Assembly: GCF_003173595.1 (NCBI RefSeq)
Contig: NZ_QGNZ01000004.1
Location: 248,001 to 312,000 of the forward strand
DNA length: 64,000 bases
Direction: 5' to 3'
From: Pedobacter yonginensis
GTDB taxonomy: Bacteria > Bacteroidota > Bacteroidia > Sphingobacteriales > Sphingobacteriaceae
Every line of letters begins with the position of its first letter. Position 1 is the stretch's first letter. A model generated the notes under the pieces. It was not told the DNA's origin. It saw only the letters and a program-made list of their open reading frames with translations, and did no database searches. Positions 16,111-24,622 of the stretch are shown in pieces. The position numbers and the translations under genes are program-made.

Positions 16111-18237
16111 TTACAGCAACTTATCAGGCGTAATTGGTAAATGCCTAATCCTTTTGCCGGTTGCGTTAAACACTGCATTGGCAACTGCTGCGGCAACACC
16201 TACAATACCCACTTCCCCAATACCTTTAACGCCCATTTTATTGGGTATTTTGTCTTCCTCATTGATGAACATGGCATCTAGCTTGCCAATGTCAAAATTA
16301 GTAGGCACGTGATAATCGGCAAATGAGCGCGTGGCAAAGTTCCCCCATCTAGGGTCGATTATGGATTCTTCGCTAAGCGCCATCCCGATGCCCCAGATGT
16401 TTCCCCCAATGATTTGAGAGCGAGCAGTTTTGGGGTTTAATATTCTTCCTGCGCCCGTAACTGCAAGAAAACGAGTTACTTTCACCATTCCTGTCAAAGC
16501 ATTTACCCTTACTTCCGCAAAATTAGCGTTGAAACTGTGTGCAGAGTATTGGTCGGCTTGTGTTGGTGCTTTAGCATCGGCACGTGTTTCAAATGCAGAA
16601 ACGTTTTCAGAAATCATCAAATCTTTTGCAGTTGGGCGTACAAAAAATTGCTTGCCCGATTTCGCCAAAAGTTCGTCGGTAATTTTGGTACAAGCATCGT
16701 TCACCGCATTTGCAAAACTTGCCGCACCTACCGAACCTACCGACCCTGCTGCCGGGGGTAGATTTGAATCTCCCAGTTTAACGGTAATATTTTCCATCGC
16801 TAAGCCAAGCCCATCTGCGGCCGTTTGCGCAAGAATGGTATTTGTGCCTGTACCCAAATCTGATGCAGCAATTTCTACGGTAGCATTAACATTGTTCCCC
16901 TTTTTTGTTAATTTAATAACAGCAGAACTGTCTCTTTGTCTGGCCGGATAAGTACCACAGGCTACGCCATAGCCAACCAAATCATCTCCAATTTTATTGG
17001 TTCCTGGTTCGGCTTTTCTTTTATCCCAACCGAAAGCTTTTGCACCTTCTTTTAAGCATTCTACTACTTTTCTTGATGACCAGGGTTTTCCATTAGATGG
17101 GTCTTTCTTTGGCTCATTCTTTAACCTAAGTTCAATGGGATCGATGTTGAGCTTGTAAGCCAATTCATCCATTGCCGATTCTAGGGCAAAACTCCCTGTC
17201 GATTTTCCAGGGCCACGTGTATAGGTGGGTAGAATAACGTTCATTGGTACTACTCGATAGGAGATTAAAGAATTGGGCACCTCATACATAATTTTAGAAC
17301 AGTCGCCACAAGGTTCTAAGTATTCGCTATCCACAGCAGTATGACTCGTTGTTTGGTGCGATAAACTCTGTAAAATGCCATCTTTTGAAGCCCCTAGGCT
17401 TATTTTTTGATGATTTCTTTGGCGAAGCCCAACGGAGTTAAACATTTGCTGACGGGTTAATGCCAGTTTTACTGGTCTGTTAACCATTTTCGCAGCTACT
17501 GCCGTAAGAACAAGATTTGCCCATTGACCACCTTTTGATCCAAAGCCACCACCAATAAATGGCGATATAATTCGAACCTGTTCTGGTTTCAGATTTAAGG
17601 TTGAGGCTGCTGCGGTTTGAGCACCGTTAATAATTTGTGAACCGTTGTATAGCGTGAGCTGTTCACCTTCCCAAACGGCCACGGTAGAATGTGGTTCCAT
17701 TGGGTGGTGATGTTCGATTGGGGTTTCATAAATTTCTTCAACACGAACCGCAGCATTTTCGAAGGCGGCTTTCGCATCACCTCTAACCAAATCTGCCAGT
17801 TCTTTTCCCTTTGGCATTTCTGCATTCGGAAGCAGTTTATCAAAATCAGTTTTTCCTTCTTTCTTCTGGTATTCAACATGAATCAAATGAGCGGCATGGG
17901 TAGCTTGCTCAAAGCTTTGTGCTACAACGATTCCGATATGCTGACCATGAAATAAAATTTCTGGACTTTGGAGCAAAGCCCCTCCACGCAAGCCACCTTT
18001 AAGATTAAGTTTTGGCGCATTTTTATGTGTGATTACGGCGAGTACACCTTGTGATTTCTCTGCCGCTGATGTATCTAAACTGGTAATCGTGCCTGATGCG
18101 ATTGTACTTTTGAACAAGACTGCATAGGCCATATTTTTAGCTGGATAATCGGTTGCGTAGGTTGCTTTTCCGGTGATTTTTAAAATTCCTTCTATCCGGC
18201 TAACGCCTTTACCTATTGCCTTATTTTTCTCTTCCAT
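16111..18237 (-). CDS. Molybdopterin-binding subunit of aldehyde oxidoreductase (PaoC/YagR-like)
   Basis: Large catalytic subunit, 708 aa, of the xanthine oxidase family. The N-terminal a/b-hammerhead domain (about 15-125) is followed by Mo-binding domains with cofactor motif GGGFGSKGGQ near residue 230. The C-terminal catalytic glutamate is in KGIGEVGIVG. Short length and gene order (2Fe-2S, FAD, Mo) match E. coli PaoABC/YagTSR rather than long xanthine dehydrogenases. It oxidises aldehydes to acids, probably in the periplasm, as a complex with the two upstream gene products. The dedicated chaperone PaoD is not seen nearby. Confidence 0.88.
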   Translation of the reverse strand: MEEKNKAIGKGVSRIEGILKITGKATYATDYPAKNMAYAVLFKSTIASGTITSLDTSAAEKSQGVLAVITHKNAPKLNLKGGLRGGALLQSPEILFHGQHIGIVVAQSFEQATHAAHLIHVEYQKKEGKTDFDKLLPNAEMPKGKELADLVRGDAKAAFENAAVRVEEIYETPIEHHHPMEPHSTVAVWEGEQLTLYNGSQIINGAQTAAASTLNLKPEQVRIISPFIGGGFGSKGGQWANLVLTAVAAKMVNRPVKLALTRQQMFNSVGLRQRNHQKISLGASKDGILQSLSHQTTSHTAVDSEYLEPCGDCSKIMYEVPNSLISYRVVPMNVILPTYTRGPGKSTGSFALESAMDELAYKLNIDPIELRLKNEPKKDPSNGKPWSSRKVVECLKEGAKAFGWDKRKAEPGTNKIGDDLVGYGVACGTYPARQRDSSAVIKLTKKGNNVNATVEIAASDLGTGTNTILAQTAADGLGLAMENITVKLGDSNLPPAAGSVGSVGAASFANAVNDACTKITDELLAKSGKQFFVRPTAKDLMISENVSAFETRADAKAPTQADQYSAHSFNANFAEVRVNALTGMVKVTRFLAVTGAGRILNPKTARSQIIGGNIWGIGMALSEESIIDPRWGNFATRSFADYHVPTNFDIGKLDAMFINEEDKIPNKMGVKGIGEVGIVGVAAAVANAVFNATGKRIRHLPITPDKLL

Positions 18238-18264
18238 ATCGATAAAATCTTGATTATCCTGTTT

Positions 18265-19260
18265 TTACGTTCCTTTTGTAGCCATGCTAAGCGCACTTAC
18301 GATGGTATTTTTGCCCATAGCAACTTTAAATTTATTTTGTGCCAATGGTTTGGCCTGCTCCATTTCTGCCTGTGCAGCCAATTCGAAATTGGCTACGGTT
18401 GCCATTTTACCCTTCAATAGGGCCTCTGCTTTTCGCGCCCGCCAAGGTTTATGTGCAACACCGCCCATGGCGATGTGTGCAGACACAATTCTGTTTCCAT
18501 TGAGTACCACGCCTGCCGCTACAGATACCAAAGCAAATGCGTAAGAATTTCTATCCCTTACTTTTATGTAGGCCGAGTGGTTGGCAAAATCATTTTTCGG
18601 AAGTTCAATGGAGCTGATTAACTCGCCTCTTTTCAGTGTATTATCGAGTTCGGGTTGCTGCTCCGGCAACCTGTGAAAATCATGGATGGAAATGGATCTA
18701 AATTTTCCGTCGGGTTGAATGACCTTAATATTGGCATCAAGAGCAGAAAGAGCAACTGCCATGTCAGACGGATAAACCGCTACACATTCTTCCGACCAAC
18801 CAAAAATTGCATGCATTCTGTTGAAGCCATCTTTTGCAGCACAACCACTTCCAGGGTTTCGCTTGTTGCATGGCATAGCCGTATCATAAAAATACGAGCA
18901 ACGGGTGCGCTGTAGCAAGTTGCCACCGTTGGTTGCCATGTTTCTGATTTGTGCTGATGCACCCGCAAGTATGGCTTTGCTTAATAACGGATACTGCTCA
19001 CGAATCATAGGATGATTGGCAGCTTCTGTATTTTTGCCTAAAGCGCCGATGGAAATGCCATTTTGACCCGTAGGCAGGAGAGCAATTTTTGTCAGTGCCA
19101 ATCGGGTTAAATCAATCAGCTCGTTCGGTTTTTCTACATCCTCCTTCATCAAATCAATTAAGTTGGTTCCCCCCGCCAAGTAGCTGGCATTGGGGTTTTT
19201 GATCAGGAGGTTTATGGCATCACTGCTACTATTGGTATTGGTGTATTTGAATGGTCTCAT
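18265..19260 (-). CDS. FAD-binding subunit of aldehyde oxidoreductase (PaoB/YagS-like)
   Basis: Medium subunit, 331 aa, passing electrons from Mo and Fe-S centres to FAD. The FAD site is ASYLAGGTNLIDLMK near residue 30, with the second FAD/Fe-S region MATNGGNLLQRTRC. It carries the extra cysteines that in PaoB hold a [4Fe-4S] cluster: RTRCSYFYD, PCNKRNPGSGC and EECVAVYPSDMA. This insert distinguishes it from the xanthine dehydrogenase FAD subunit. It sits 27 bp from the Mo subunit gene and 19 bp from the 2Fe-2S subunit gene. Confidence 0.9.
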   Translation of the reverse strand: MRPFKYTNTNSSSDAINLLIKNPNASYLAGGTNLIDLMKEDVEKPNELIDLTRLALTKIALLPTGQNGISIGALGKNTEAANHPMIREQYPLLSKAILAGASAQIRNMATNGGNLLQRTRCSYFYDTAMPCNKRNPGSGCAAKDGFNRMHAIFGWSEECVAVYPSDMAVALSALDANIKVIQPDGKFRSISIHDFHRLPEQQPELDNTLKRGELISSIELPKNDFANHSAYIKVRDRNSYAFALVSVAAGVVLNGNRIVSAHIAMGGVAHKPWRARKAEALLKGKMATVANFELAAQAEMEQAKPLAQNKFKVAMGKNTIVSALSMATKGT

Positions 19261-19279
19261 TGCTGGATTTGCTTAAAAT

Positions 19280-20071
19280 TTAACCTGCAAAAAGCCAGGT
19301 TTGTTCAATATCTTTTCCGGTTTGCGCTTCTTTAATCGCAGCCACAATATTTGGATAGGCGCCACAACGGCAGATATTTCCCGACATCCGTTCTGCAATT
19401 TCCTCGTCTGATAATATGATTGAACCTTGTTGATTTCTAATGTTTTGAGTGAGGTAACTGGCTTGGCCTTCTTTGGCTTCTTTCATCAGTGCTACCGCAG
19501 AACAAATTTGTCCAGGCGTACAATAACCACATTGAAATCCATCGTGTTTTAAGAAGGCATCTTGCATTGGGTTTAACTCATTGTCTTTCGCCAAACCCTC
19601 AATGGTAATCACTGATTTACCCTCACAGCTTGCAGCCAGGGTGAGGCAAGATAGCACTCGGTTTCCATCAACAATTACCGTACATGCACCGCATTGGCCA
19701 TGATCGCATCCCTTTTTAGAACCGGTGAGTTCCAATCGCTCGCGGAGTGTATCTAAAAGCGTCATACGAGAATCGATAAGCACTTTTTTGTTGATGGAAT
19801 TGACGCGAAAACTTACGTTTACGCCATTTTCAACGGCAATAGCGGGAGGGTCTTCAACATCAACATCAACATCAACATCTACAGCCCGAGCAAAAAGTTG
19901 TTCAGCCCCAATTAAATGGCTAGCCAGCAAACCCGCTGAGGCGAGACTCACCAACTTTAAAAAATGCCTTCTTTTTAATCCCGTTTGAATTACCTCGTCC
20001 AACTCATCTGGCATCAGGTCTCCGAAAAGTTTTTTCTCCTCTTCTGTAAGTGGGGTATTGTTGTGGGCCAT
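19280..20071 (-). CDS. Tat-exported 2Fe-2S subunit of aldehyde oxidoreductase (PaoA/YagT-like)
   Basis: First gene of the operon, 263 aa. An unusually long n-region precedes a twin-arginine signal (Arg34-Arg35, KRRHFLKLVSLASAGLLA), so the folded complex is likely exported to the periplasm. The mature part has two 2Fe-2S clusters: C122/C127/C130 with C142 (CDHGQCGACTV), then C181/C184 in QCGYCTPGQI and the C-x-C of NICRCGAYPN. Between signal and first domain is a Val-Asp repeat (residues 64-72) encoded by a perfect hexanucleotide repeat. Confidence 0.92.
   Translation of the reverse strand: MAHNNTPLTEEEKKLFGDLMPDELDEVIQTGLKRRHFLKLVSLASAGLLASHLIGAEQLFARAVDVDVDVDVEDPPAIAVENGVNVSFRVNSINKKVLIDSRMTLLDTLRERLELTGSKKGCDHGQCGACTVIVDGNRVLSCLTLAASCEGKSVITIEGLAKDNELNPMQDAFLKHDGFQCGYCTPGQICSAVALMKEAKEGQASYLTQNIRNQQGSIILSDEEIAERMSGNICRCGAYPNIVAAIKEAQTGKDIEQTWLFAG
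19855..19878. repeat. Hexanucleotide microsatellite inside paoA-like gene
   Basis: Four perfect CAACAT units (plus strand), encoding Val-Asp repeats in the linker after the Tat signal. Length changes here stay in frame, so linker length may vary between strains. Confidence 0.85.
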
Positions 20072-20193
20072 GCTTTTAATTTACTAGTTAAGCGTTTGGT
20101 AATTTGTAGAATACAAATAAATGAACAGGCCCGCCGAATTATGGTTTCATAAGAACAGAAATATTACAATAAAAATTGACCTCGTGGATTTCT

Positions 20194-21066
20194 CTATTTC
20201 CAAACGAGATTCATCAGGCTTACATTATTTTTTCGAGAAGAACTTACGGCAATGGCCTTACTTTCATCATCTGTAAGGGTAAAGCCTTCTAGTTCATCGG
20301 CCTTGTCGGTATCAATCACTTTAAGTACTTCTTCATGCCCACTGGCTATAGATTTTTCCAGATCTAAAAAGGTTAGTCGCCATTTTCTACCCTCTATCTG
20401 GTTTTGAATCAGTATCAAAATTCCTTTATCAGCAACGAAATGTAAGTTTTGTACCCAAGGAGAGCAGGTAAACTTTTTGTAGAGTAAGCCTGCTTCGCTT
20501 GTTTTAGCAGCTTTGGCAAGTTTGCCTGCATGGTACAATCGCACTTCGTTTGCTTTGTTACCATAATCGGCAGTGGCCATAAACCATTTGCCTTTGTGCT
20601 TTACATATTCGGGCCGTGTTCCTTGAATACAGGCATCATCTTCTATGGTATTTAATAGATTTCCATCTAAGGTTTTGCTTTTTAAAAATCCCTCCCATTT
20701 AATGGAATAAATCATCGCTTTCCAAAGGGTTCCTTCGGGGTTTTGGCGTACAGAATTGCCAATAAAGGTGGGCATACCTGGTTTAAAAGCAATCCCTGTG
20801 GGGTGCTTAATTACATTTTTGCCTTTGATGGTAAAGCGATACTCTTTATTTTGATCAATTAAAGAATCGTTTTTTAAAGTGTAGGCCCTCATCACGCCGA
20901 TTTCCCTTTCGCCATATAAAAAATAGGTTCCTTTTTGATTGGATATGCCTTGACAGGCACCCAAAGAATCTAAGGTAAAAGATTTGGTAATGTTTCCAGA
21001 TATAGGCTGGTAATCGAGCATGCTCATTGCAAGTCCAGCCAAAATAATTGCACTAAAAGTTTTCAT
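20194..21066 (-). CDS. Secreted protein of unknown function, 290 aa
   Basis: A short hydrophobic N-terminus (MKTFSAIILAGLAMSML) looks like a signal peptide. The rest is beta-strand rich with repeated blade-like segments (GTYFLYGEREIGVMRAY, GKWFMATADYGNKANEVRLYH, DKGILILIQNQIEGRKW), so a beta-propeller fold is possible. The C-terminal half has DELEGFTLTDDESKAIAVSS, as in esterase-like propeller proteins. No catalytic motif is identified. It sits upstream of and on the same strand as the oxidoreductase operon, but 122 bp away. Confidence 0.65.
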   Translation of the reverse strand: MKTFSAIILAGLAMSMLDYQPISGNITKSFTLDSLGACQGISNQKGTYFLYGEREIGVMRAYTLKNDSLIDQNKEYRFTIKGKNVIKHPTGIAFKPGMPTFIGNSVRQNPEGTLWKAMIYSIKWEGFLKSKTLDGNLLNTIEDDACIQGTRPEYVKHKGKWFMATADYGNKANEVRLYHAGKLAKAAKTSEAGLLYKKFTCSPWVQNLHFVADKGILILIQNQIEGRKWRLTFLDLEKSIASGHEEVLKVIDTDKADELEGFTLTDDESKAIAVSSSRKNNVSLMNLVWK

Positions 21067-21359
21067 GTTAAGAATTTAATAGATCGTCTCAATCAATCTT
21101 CGATGCATCATTGATGACGGTATGTTCATTAAGGAATTTTTGGCAAACTAAACAAGTGCTATTAAGGCAAGATTAAACACGCATTAATTCTAGTTACTGT
21201 ATTGTTTTGATCATTAAGATTTTATGGGTTGTTGAACGAAATGATGCATAGAGATTTGCCTTTTAAGCAGTTTTAATGTGGCGAAAGCAAAGTTAATCGA
21301 AGGTTAAGATTCGAGTTCATGTTAACCTATTGATAATTTAATCTTATATTGATGTTATT
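21067..21359. other. Spacer between divergent genes
   Basis: AT-rich spacer with no ORF of note. The only clear signal is the plus-strand -7 element at its right edge (21360). A weak minus-strand -7-like sequence (TTAGTTTG) lies near 21143. Confidence 0.4.
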
Positions 21360-21367
21360 TAACTTTG
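21360..21367 (+). promoter_or_regulatory. -7 element giving a predicted leaderless mRNA
   Basis: TAACTTTG is an exact TAnnTTTG match. Its first base is 12 nt before the ATG at 21372, which puts the start codon at the expected +1. The -33 region is only TTTA-like. Confidence 0.5.
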
Positions 21368-21371
21368 CGCA

Positions 21372-21623
21372 ATGAAATTCCCTTTGTACCTCTATTACGA
21401 AATCCTTATCCGTTTGGAAGAATTTGTGCCCAATATTGGAGATTATTTATCCGCGCTAGAACAAGAAAATGATTGTTTAATTAAAACGACCACAGGCCAA
21501 TTACGTATTTCAAAAGCAGTATTGATGAAGCAATTTAACGATCCAAATTTGATTTCTAAATCAGAATTGGCCGAGTTAGGGCAAAACTTTGAATTGGGAG
21601 GACGGCTATACAATAAAGCATAA
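21372..21623 (+). CDS. Small protein of unknown function, 83 aa
   Basis: Acidic, soluble-looking protein (MKFPLYLYYEILIRLEEF, KSELAELGQNFELGGRL). No family recognised. A perfect -7 element lies immediately upstream with spacing that predicts transcription from the A of the ATG. That promoter is the main support for this being a real gene. Confidence 0.6.
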   Translation: MKFPLYLYYEILIRLEEFVPNIGDYLSALEQENDCLIKTTTGQLRISKAVLMKQFNDPNLISKSELAELGQNFELGGRLYNKA

Positions 21624-21878
21624 CTTTAGGTTGACGAAAGAAACCAATTCCCTCCTAATCTGATGGCACCGAAAGTTTCGAGACATACGCGCGGTTGAAA
21701 AGCGGGAAAGGTTGATTTTTTTAGTGCACAATTGGGATTCTTCAACACGATGATGGCAATGGTTGTTTACTGCAAACTCGTTTATATGAAAAATCCCAAT
21801 CTTTATCTGCATCCAAAACGTACTAATTTTGACGTTTTCTGGCTAAAATCCTTAAATGATAACAGTTATATGTCCGCT

Positions 21879-22202
21879 TTAGCCAGTAATTTCCAGCGAT
21901 TGAATCAGGTCATGCTCAATAACTAGATTAAAGTTAAGCACAGCAGGGCTACCTGGAAATGTTCCAGCAACTTCGGCAGTAAAAACAGCGCCATTTTCAT
22001 CTTCTTTATAGGCAATTGGTTTTAGGGTAGTTTGATACTGTTGGTTAGAATTTTCAATCCATTTTTGTATTGCTGCGTTTCCAAGATGATGCTTGCCTTC
22101 ATCAAATACCGTTGCATTGGCAGAAAAAAGGGAAGAATAGGCTACAGCATCATGGTTATTTTGAGCTTCAACTAAGTTCTCTATTAATTTTGGTAAATTC
22201 AT
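21879..22202 (-). CDS. SnoaL/NTF2-like protein
   Basis: 107 aa with the NTF2-like cone pattern: an N-terminal helix (KLIENLVEAQNNHDAVAYSSLF), then SANATVFDEGKHHLGNAAIQKWIE, then beta strands (AVFTAEVAGTFPG, LNFNLVIEHDLIQSLEI). Family members are small hydrolases, isomerases or binding proteins; the role here is unknown. It is divergent from the HxlR regulator 138 bp away, a common arrangement in which the regulator controls its neighbour. Confidence 0.8.
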   Translation of the reverse strand: MNLPKLIENLVEAQNNHDAVAYSSLFSANATVFDEGKHHLGNAAIQKWIENSNQQYQTTLKPIAYKEDENGAVFTAEVAGTFPGSPAVLNFNLVIEHDLIQSLEITG

Positions 22203-22305
22203 GATTTTGATTTTTTAAGATTAAAACTGTTATACAAATTTCGGTCGTACGCTCGTGATTCACAATTAGGGCATTACGATTCGAATAGGGAATAATTTAT
22301 CCGTA

Positions 22306-22336
22306 TTGTTTCATTATTGGCGCAAGCCTATCTTTG
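22306..22336 (+). promoter_or_regulatory. Promoter of the HxlR gene, predicted leaderless
   Basis: -33 TTG at 22306-22308, a 20-bp spacer, and -7 TATCTTTG at 22329-22336. The ATG at 22341 lies exactly 12 nt from the first base of the -7 element, as at 21360/21372. Confidence 0.65.
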
Positions 22337-22340
22337 TTAG

Positions 22341-22706
22341 ATGTATGAGAAAAAAACCTTTCCGAATTTGAACTGTGGTCTCGATTTAGTTGGAGAGGTG
22401 CTTTATGGCAAATGGAAAATGCGTTTGTTGTGGTTTATACATGAGGGAAACCTGCGCCCCAGCGAGTTGCAGCGCAAAATTCCCGATGCGAGTCGTAGGG
22501 TAATCAACATTCAATTGAAAGAGCTAGAAGCACATGAGTTGGTTGTAAGAAAAATCTACCCCGTAATGCCGCCTAAAGTAGAGTATTCACTAACCGATTT
22601 TGGCAAAACTTTAATTCCCGTAATTGCTGCCATTGGTAACTGGGGAGATGACCATCAAGACAATTTAAAACGAGTTATCGCAAAAGCCTATCCACAATTG
22701 GACTAA
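22341..22706 (+). CDS. HxlR-family transcriptional regulator
   Basis: Winged-helix regulator, 121 aa. It shows the family opening with an early cysteine (Cys12 in NLNCGLDLVGEVLYGKWKMR), then GNLRPSELQRKIPDASRRVI, the helix-turn-helix, and the wing VVRKIYPVMPPKVEYSLTDFG. HxlR proteins often sense reactive electrophiles or oxidants through that Cys. The ATG is fixed because the next in-frame Met lies within the DNA-binding region. It probably regulates the divergent SnoaL-like gene. Confidence 0.92.
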   Translation: MYEKKTFPNLNCGLDLVGEVLYGKWKMRLLWFIHEGNLRPSELQRKIPDASRRVINIQLKELEAHELVVRKIYPVMPPKVEYSLTDFGKTLIPVIAAIGNWGDDHQDNLKRVIAKAYPQLD

Positions 22707-22779
22707 TCTTTAGAGGCGGATGTGGTTAGGCAATAATGTCTGGAATCAAATCAATCTAAATTGATCTTGCAGAGTTTAT

Positions 22780-22816
22780 AAAAAAAAGGAGTAGAAACAT
22801 CACGATTCTACTCCTT
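22780..22816 (-). terminator. Terminator of the first susCD operon
   Basis: Perfect 11-bp stem aaggagtagaa / ttctactcctt with a 9-base loop, about 20 bp after the susD stop. On the minus strand it is followed by a run of eight T (the A-run at 22780-22787). Confidence 0.85.
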
Positions 22817-22836
22817 CCAAATTAGCAATACATTAT

Positions 22837-24612
22837 TTACCAGCCTGGGTTTTGAGTTAGGTTTTGGTTTTTATCGATCTCGCCCTGGGGGATTGGCCAG
22901 AGGGTATGTTTTGGCGTTGTTAATCGGGTTTGATTACGAGAGCTGATACGTTTAGCCGCACTTGCCGTATAATCGGGTATGTCGTTGAGGTCTTTCGTTC
23001 CTGCCGTAAAGGTGGGTATTGCAGGCACATCCGTAGGGATTTTCGCAGCTCCAACAATTGGGCCATTCACTGCCTCATTATAAATTCCCCAACGTATCAA
23101 ATCAATATATCTAATCCCTTCCATAGCAAATTCTACACCTCGCTCACGCCTTACCAATTGTCTGTATGAATCTTGTGAGATAGCCGAAAGCGCAGGCTGA
23201 CCAGCTCTAGTCCTAACCAGATTTATGGCCGAAGAAACGGTTCCATCAATTTGATTCAATTCTATTTTAGCTTCTGCATAAGTAAGCAAAATATCTGCGT
23301 AGCGCATCAATATGTAGCCCGATTTACCTGCAAATGCATTTTGTGCAGGGTCGATGTATTTTCTCCAGCAATAGCCTACACCACCTACCGATCCGGTTGA
23401 TCCAAATTGCCATACACTATTACTTGATGATACGTAATCGGGGTTTCCAGCCACATTTACAAATGTGTTGGTGGTCCAGTTGTAACGAATAACCACATCT
23501 GTATAAATATTATACTGTATGCGTTGAACTGGATTTTGGTAAGGAAGTGAAACATTAGCACCTGTTGCAACATTCATTTCATCACCGGGCATAAATATGG
23601 TCCAACCCAATCTTTTATCTCTGTTTCTAGACGGATTTGCAGGGTCGTAAATTGGAGATTGATCAATCCGTTTACCATCAGTACACTCAAATTTATCGAT
23701 TAGTGCCTGCGTTGGGTAATTGTTTCCTGATGTACCCAGCACTTGTCTTGGCAGTAAGCCTATTTGTAAATAACTCAGTGGGTTGGCGTTATCAGATGGA
23801 AGCTGTGTCATAAACAAAATCTCATTTCCAGCATTAGCATTCTGGCCAGCTAATGAGAATAAGTTCATGAAATTTGGATTCAGGCTGTAAATATTTGCAT
23901 CAATAACTGCTTTTGAAGCTGCAGCCGCAAGTGTATAGTTTTTTGTTAACATGGCTATTTTAGCTTTTAAGCCATAAGCCACCCCTTTATTTACCCTACC
24001 TCTGTCGTTTTGTGCCGGAAGGTTGTTCCAAGCCTCATCAAGATCGGCGTAAAGTCTATCTGCTATCGTTGCTTTTGCTACTCTCGTTTGTGTTTCATAA
24101 TCGGAAGGCGCAAGAGGAGCGGTAATAAATGGAACATCACCAAACCAAGCCATCAAATGATAATAAGACCAGGCTCTTAATACGAGGGCTTCTGCACGCA
24201 TTCTGTTGTATGCAGCTGCTGGCGTTGCTGCTTGCCCGGCTTTGATGCCTTCTAGAAAACTATTGGCTCTTGAGATTAAGGTGTAGGCATTGCTCCAAGC
24301 CGAAGTTGGTATTCCATTTCCATTCACAAATGGCCCATTGTCTCCCAGTGCCATAAGATCTTCTTGATCACTTCCCTTTCTGGATAAGCAAAAATCTGTA
24401 GCAGCCTCAATTCTTTTTAATAGGGGCGTATTTGTTGCTCCATAATTCCATTGGGCGCCATTGTAAACCCCCGATAGTCCAAGTTTTATTTCGGCCTCAT
24501 TTGTTAAAAAATTTGTTGAAGATACTGTGTCTAAAGGTTGTAAATCAAGCGTCTTTTTGCAGCTTGAAAAACCAAGACCAATTATGATGATTATATAAAA
24601 AATCTTTTTCAT
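22837..24612 (-). CDS. SusD/RagB-family nutrient-binding lipoprotein
   Basis: Outer-membrane lipoprotein of 591 aa that caps a SusC channel and captures glycans. It has a lipobox (IGLGFSSCKK, lipidated Cys), the typical opening LDLQPLDTVSSTNF, TPR-like helices (RAEALVLRAWSYYHLMAWFGDVPF), and the C-terminal RRERGVEFAMEGIRYIDLIRWG motif. The ATG at 24612 gives a proper lipoprotein signal; the longer frame start at 24636 does not. It lies 10 bp after susC and is followed by a strong terminator. Confidence 0.96.
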   Translation of the reverse strand: MKKIFYIIIIIGLGFSSCKKTLDLQPLDTVSSTNFLTNEAEIKLGLSGVYNGAQWNYGATNTPLLKRIEAATDFCLSRKGSDQEDLMALGDNGPFVNGNGIPTSAWSNAYTLISRANSFLEGIKAGQAATPAAAYNRMRAEALVLRAWSYYHLMAWFGDVPFITAPLAPSDYETQTRVAKATIADRLYADLDEAWNNLPAQNDRGRVNKGVAYGLKAKIAMLTKNYTLAAAASKAVIDANIYSLNPNFMNLFSLAGQNANAGNEILFMTQLPSDNANPLSYLQIGLLPRQVLGTSGNNYPTQALIDKFECTDGKRIDQSPIYDPANPSRNRDKRLGWTIFMPGDEMNVATGANVSLPYQNPVQRIQYNIYTDVVIRYNWTTNTFVNVAGNPDYVSSSNSVWQFGSTGSVGGVGYCWRKYIDPAQNAFAGKSGYILMRYADILLTYAEAKIELNQIDGTVSSAINLVRTRAGQPALSAISQDSYRQLVRRERGVEFAMEGIRYIDLIRWGIYNEAVNGPIVGAAKIPTDVPAIPTFTAGTKDLNDIPDYTASAAKRISSRNQTRLTTPKHTLWPIPQGEIDKNQNLTQNPGW

Positions 24613-24622
24613 GTAAGTGCTT

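Noticed and set aside
15565..20071. Purine-degradation operon with xanthine dehydrogenase
   Set aside because: The deaminase is on the opposite strand, and the oxidoreductase has PaoABC features (Tat signal, 4Fe-4S insert, small Mo subunit), not those of xanthine dehydrogenase.
21732..21926. 64-aa plus-strand ORF overlapping the SnoaL-like gene
   Set aside because: No promoter or family; it overlaps the 3' part of a well-supported gene on the other strand.
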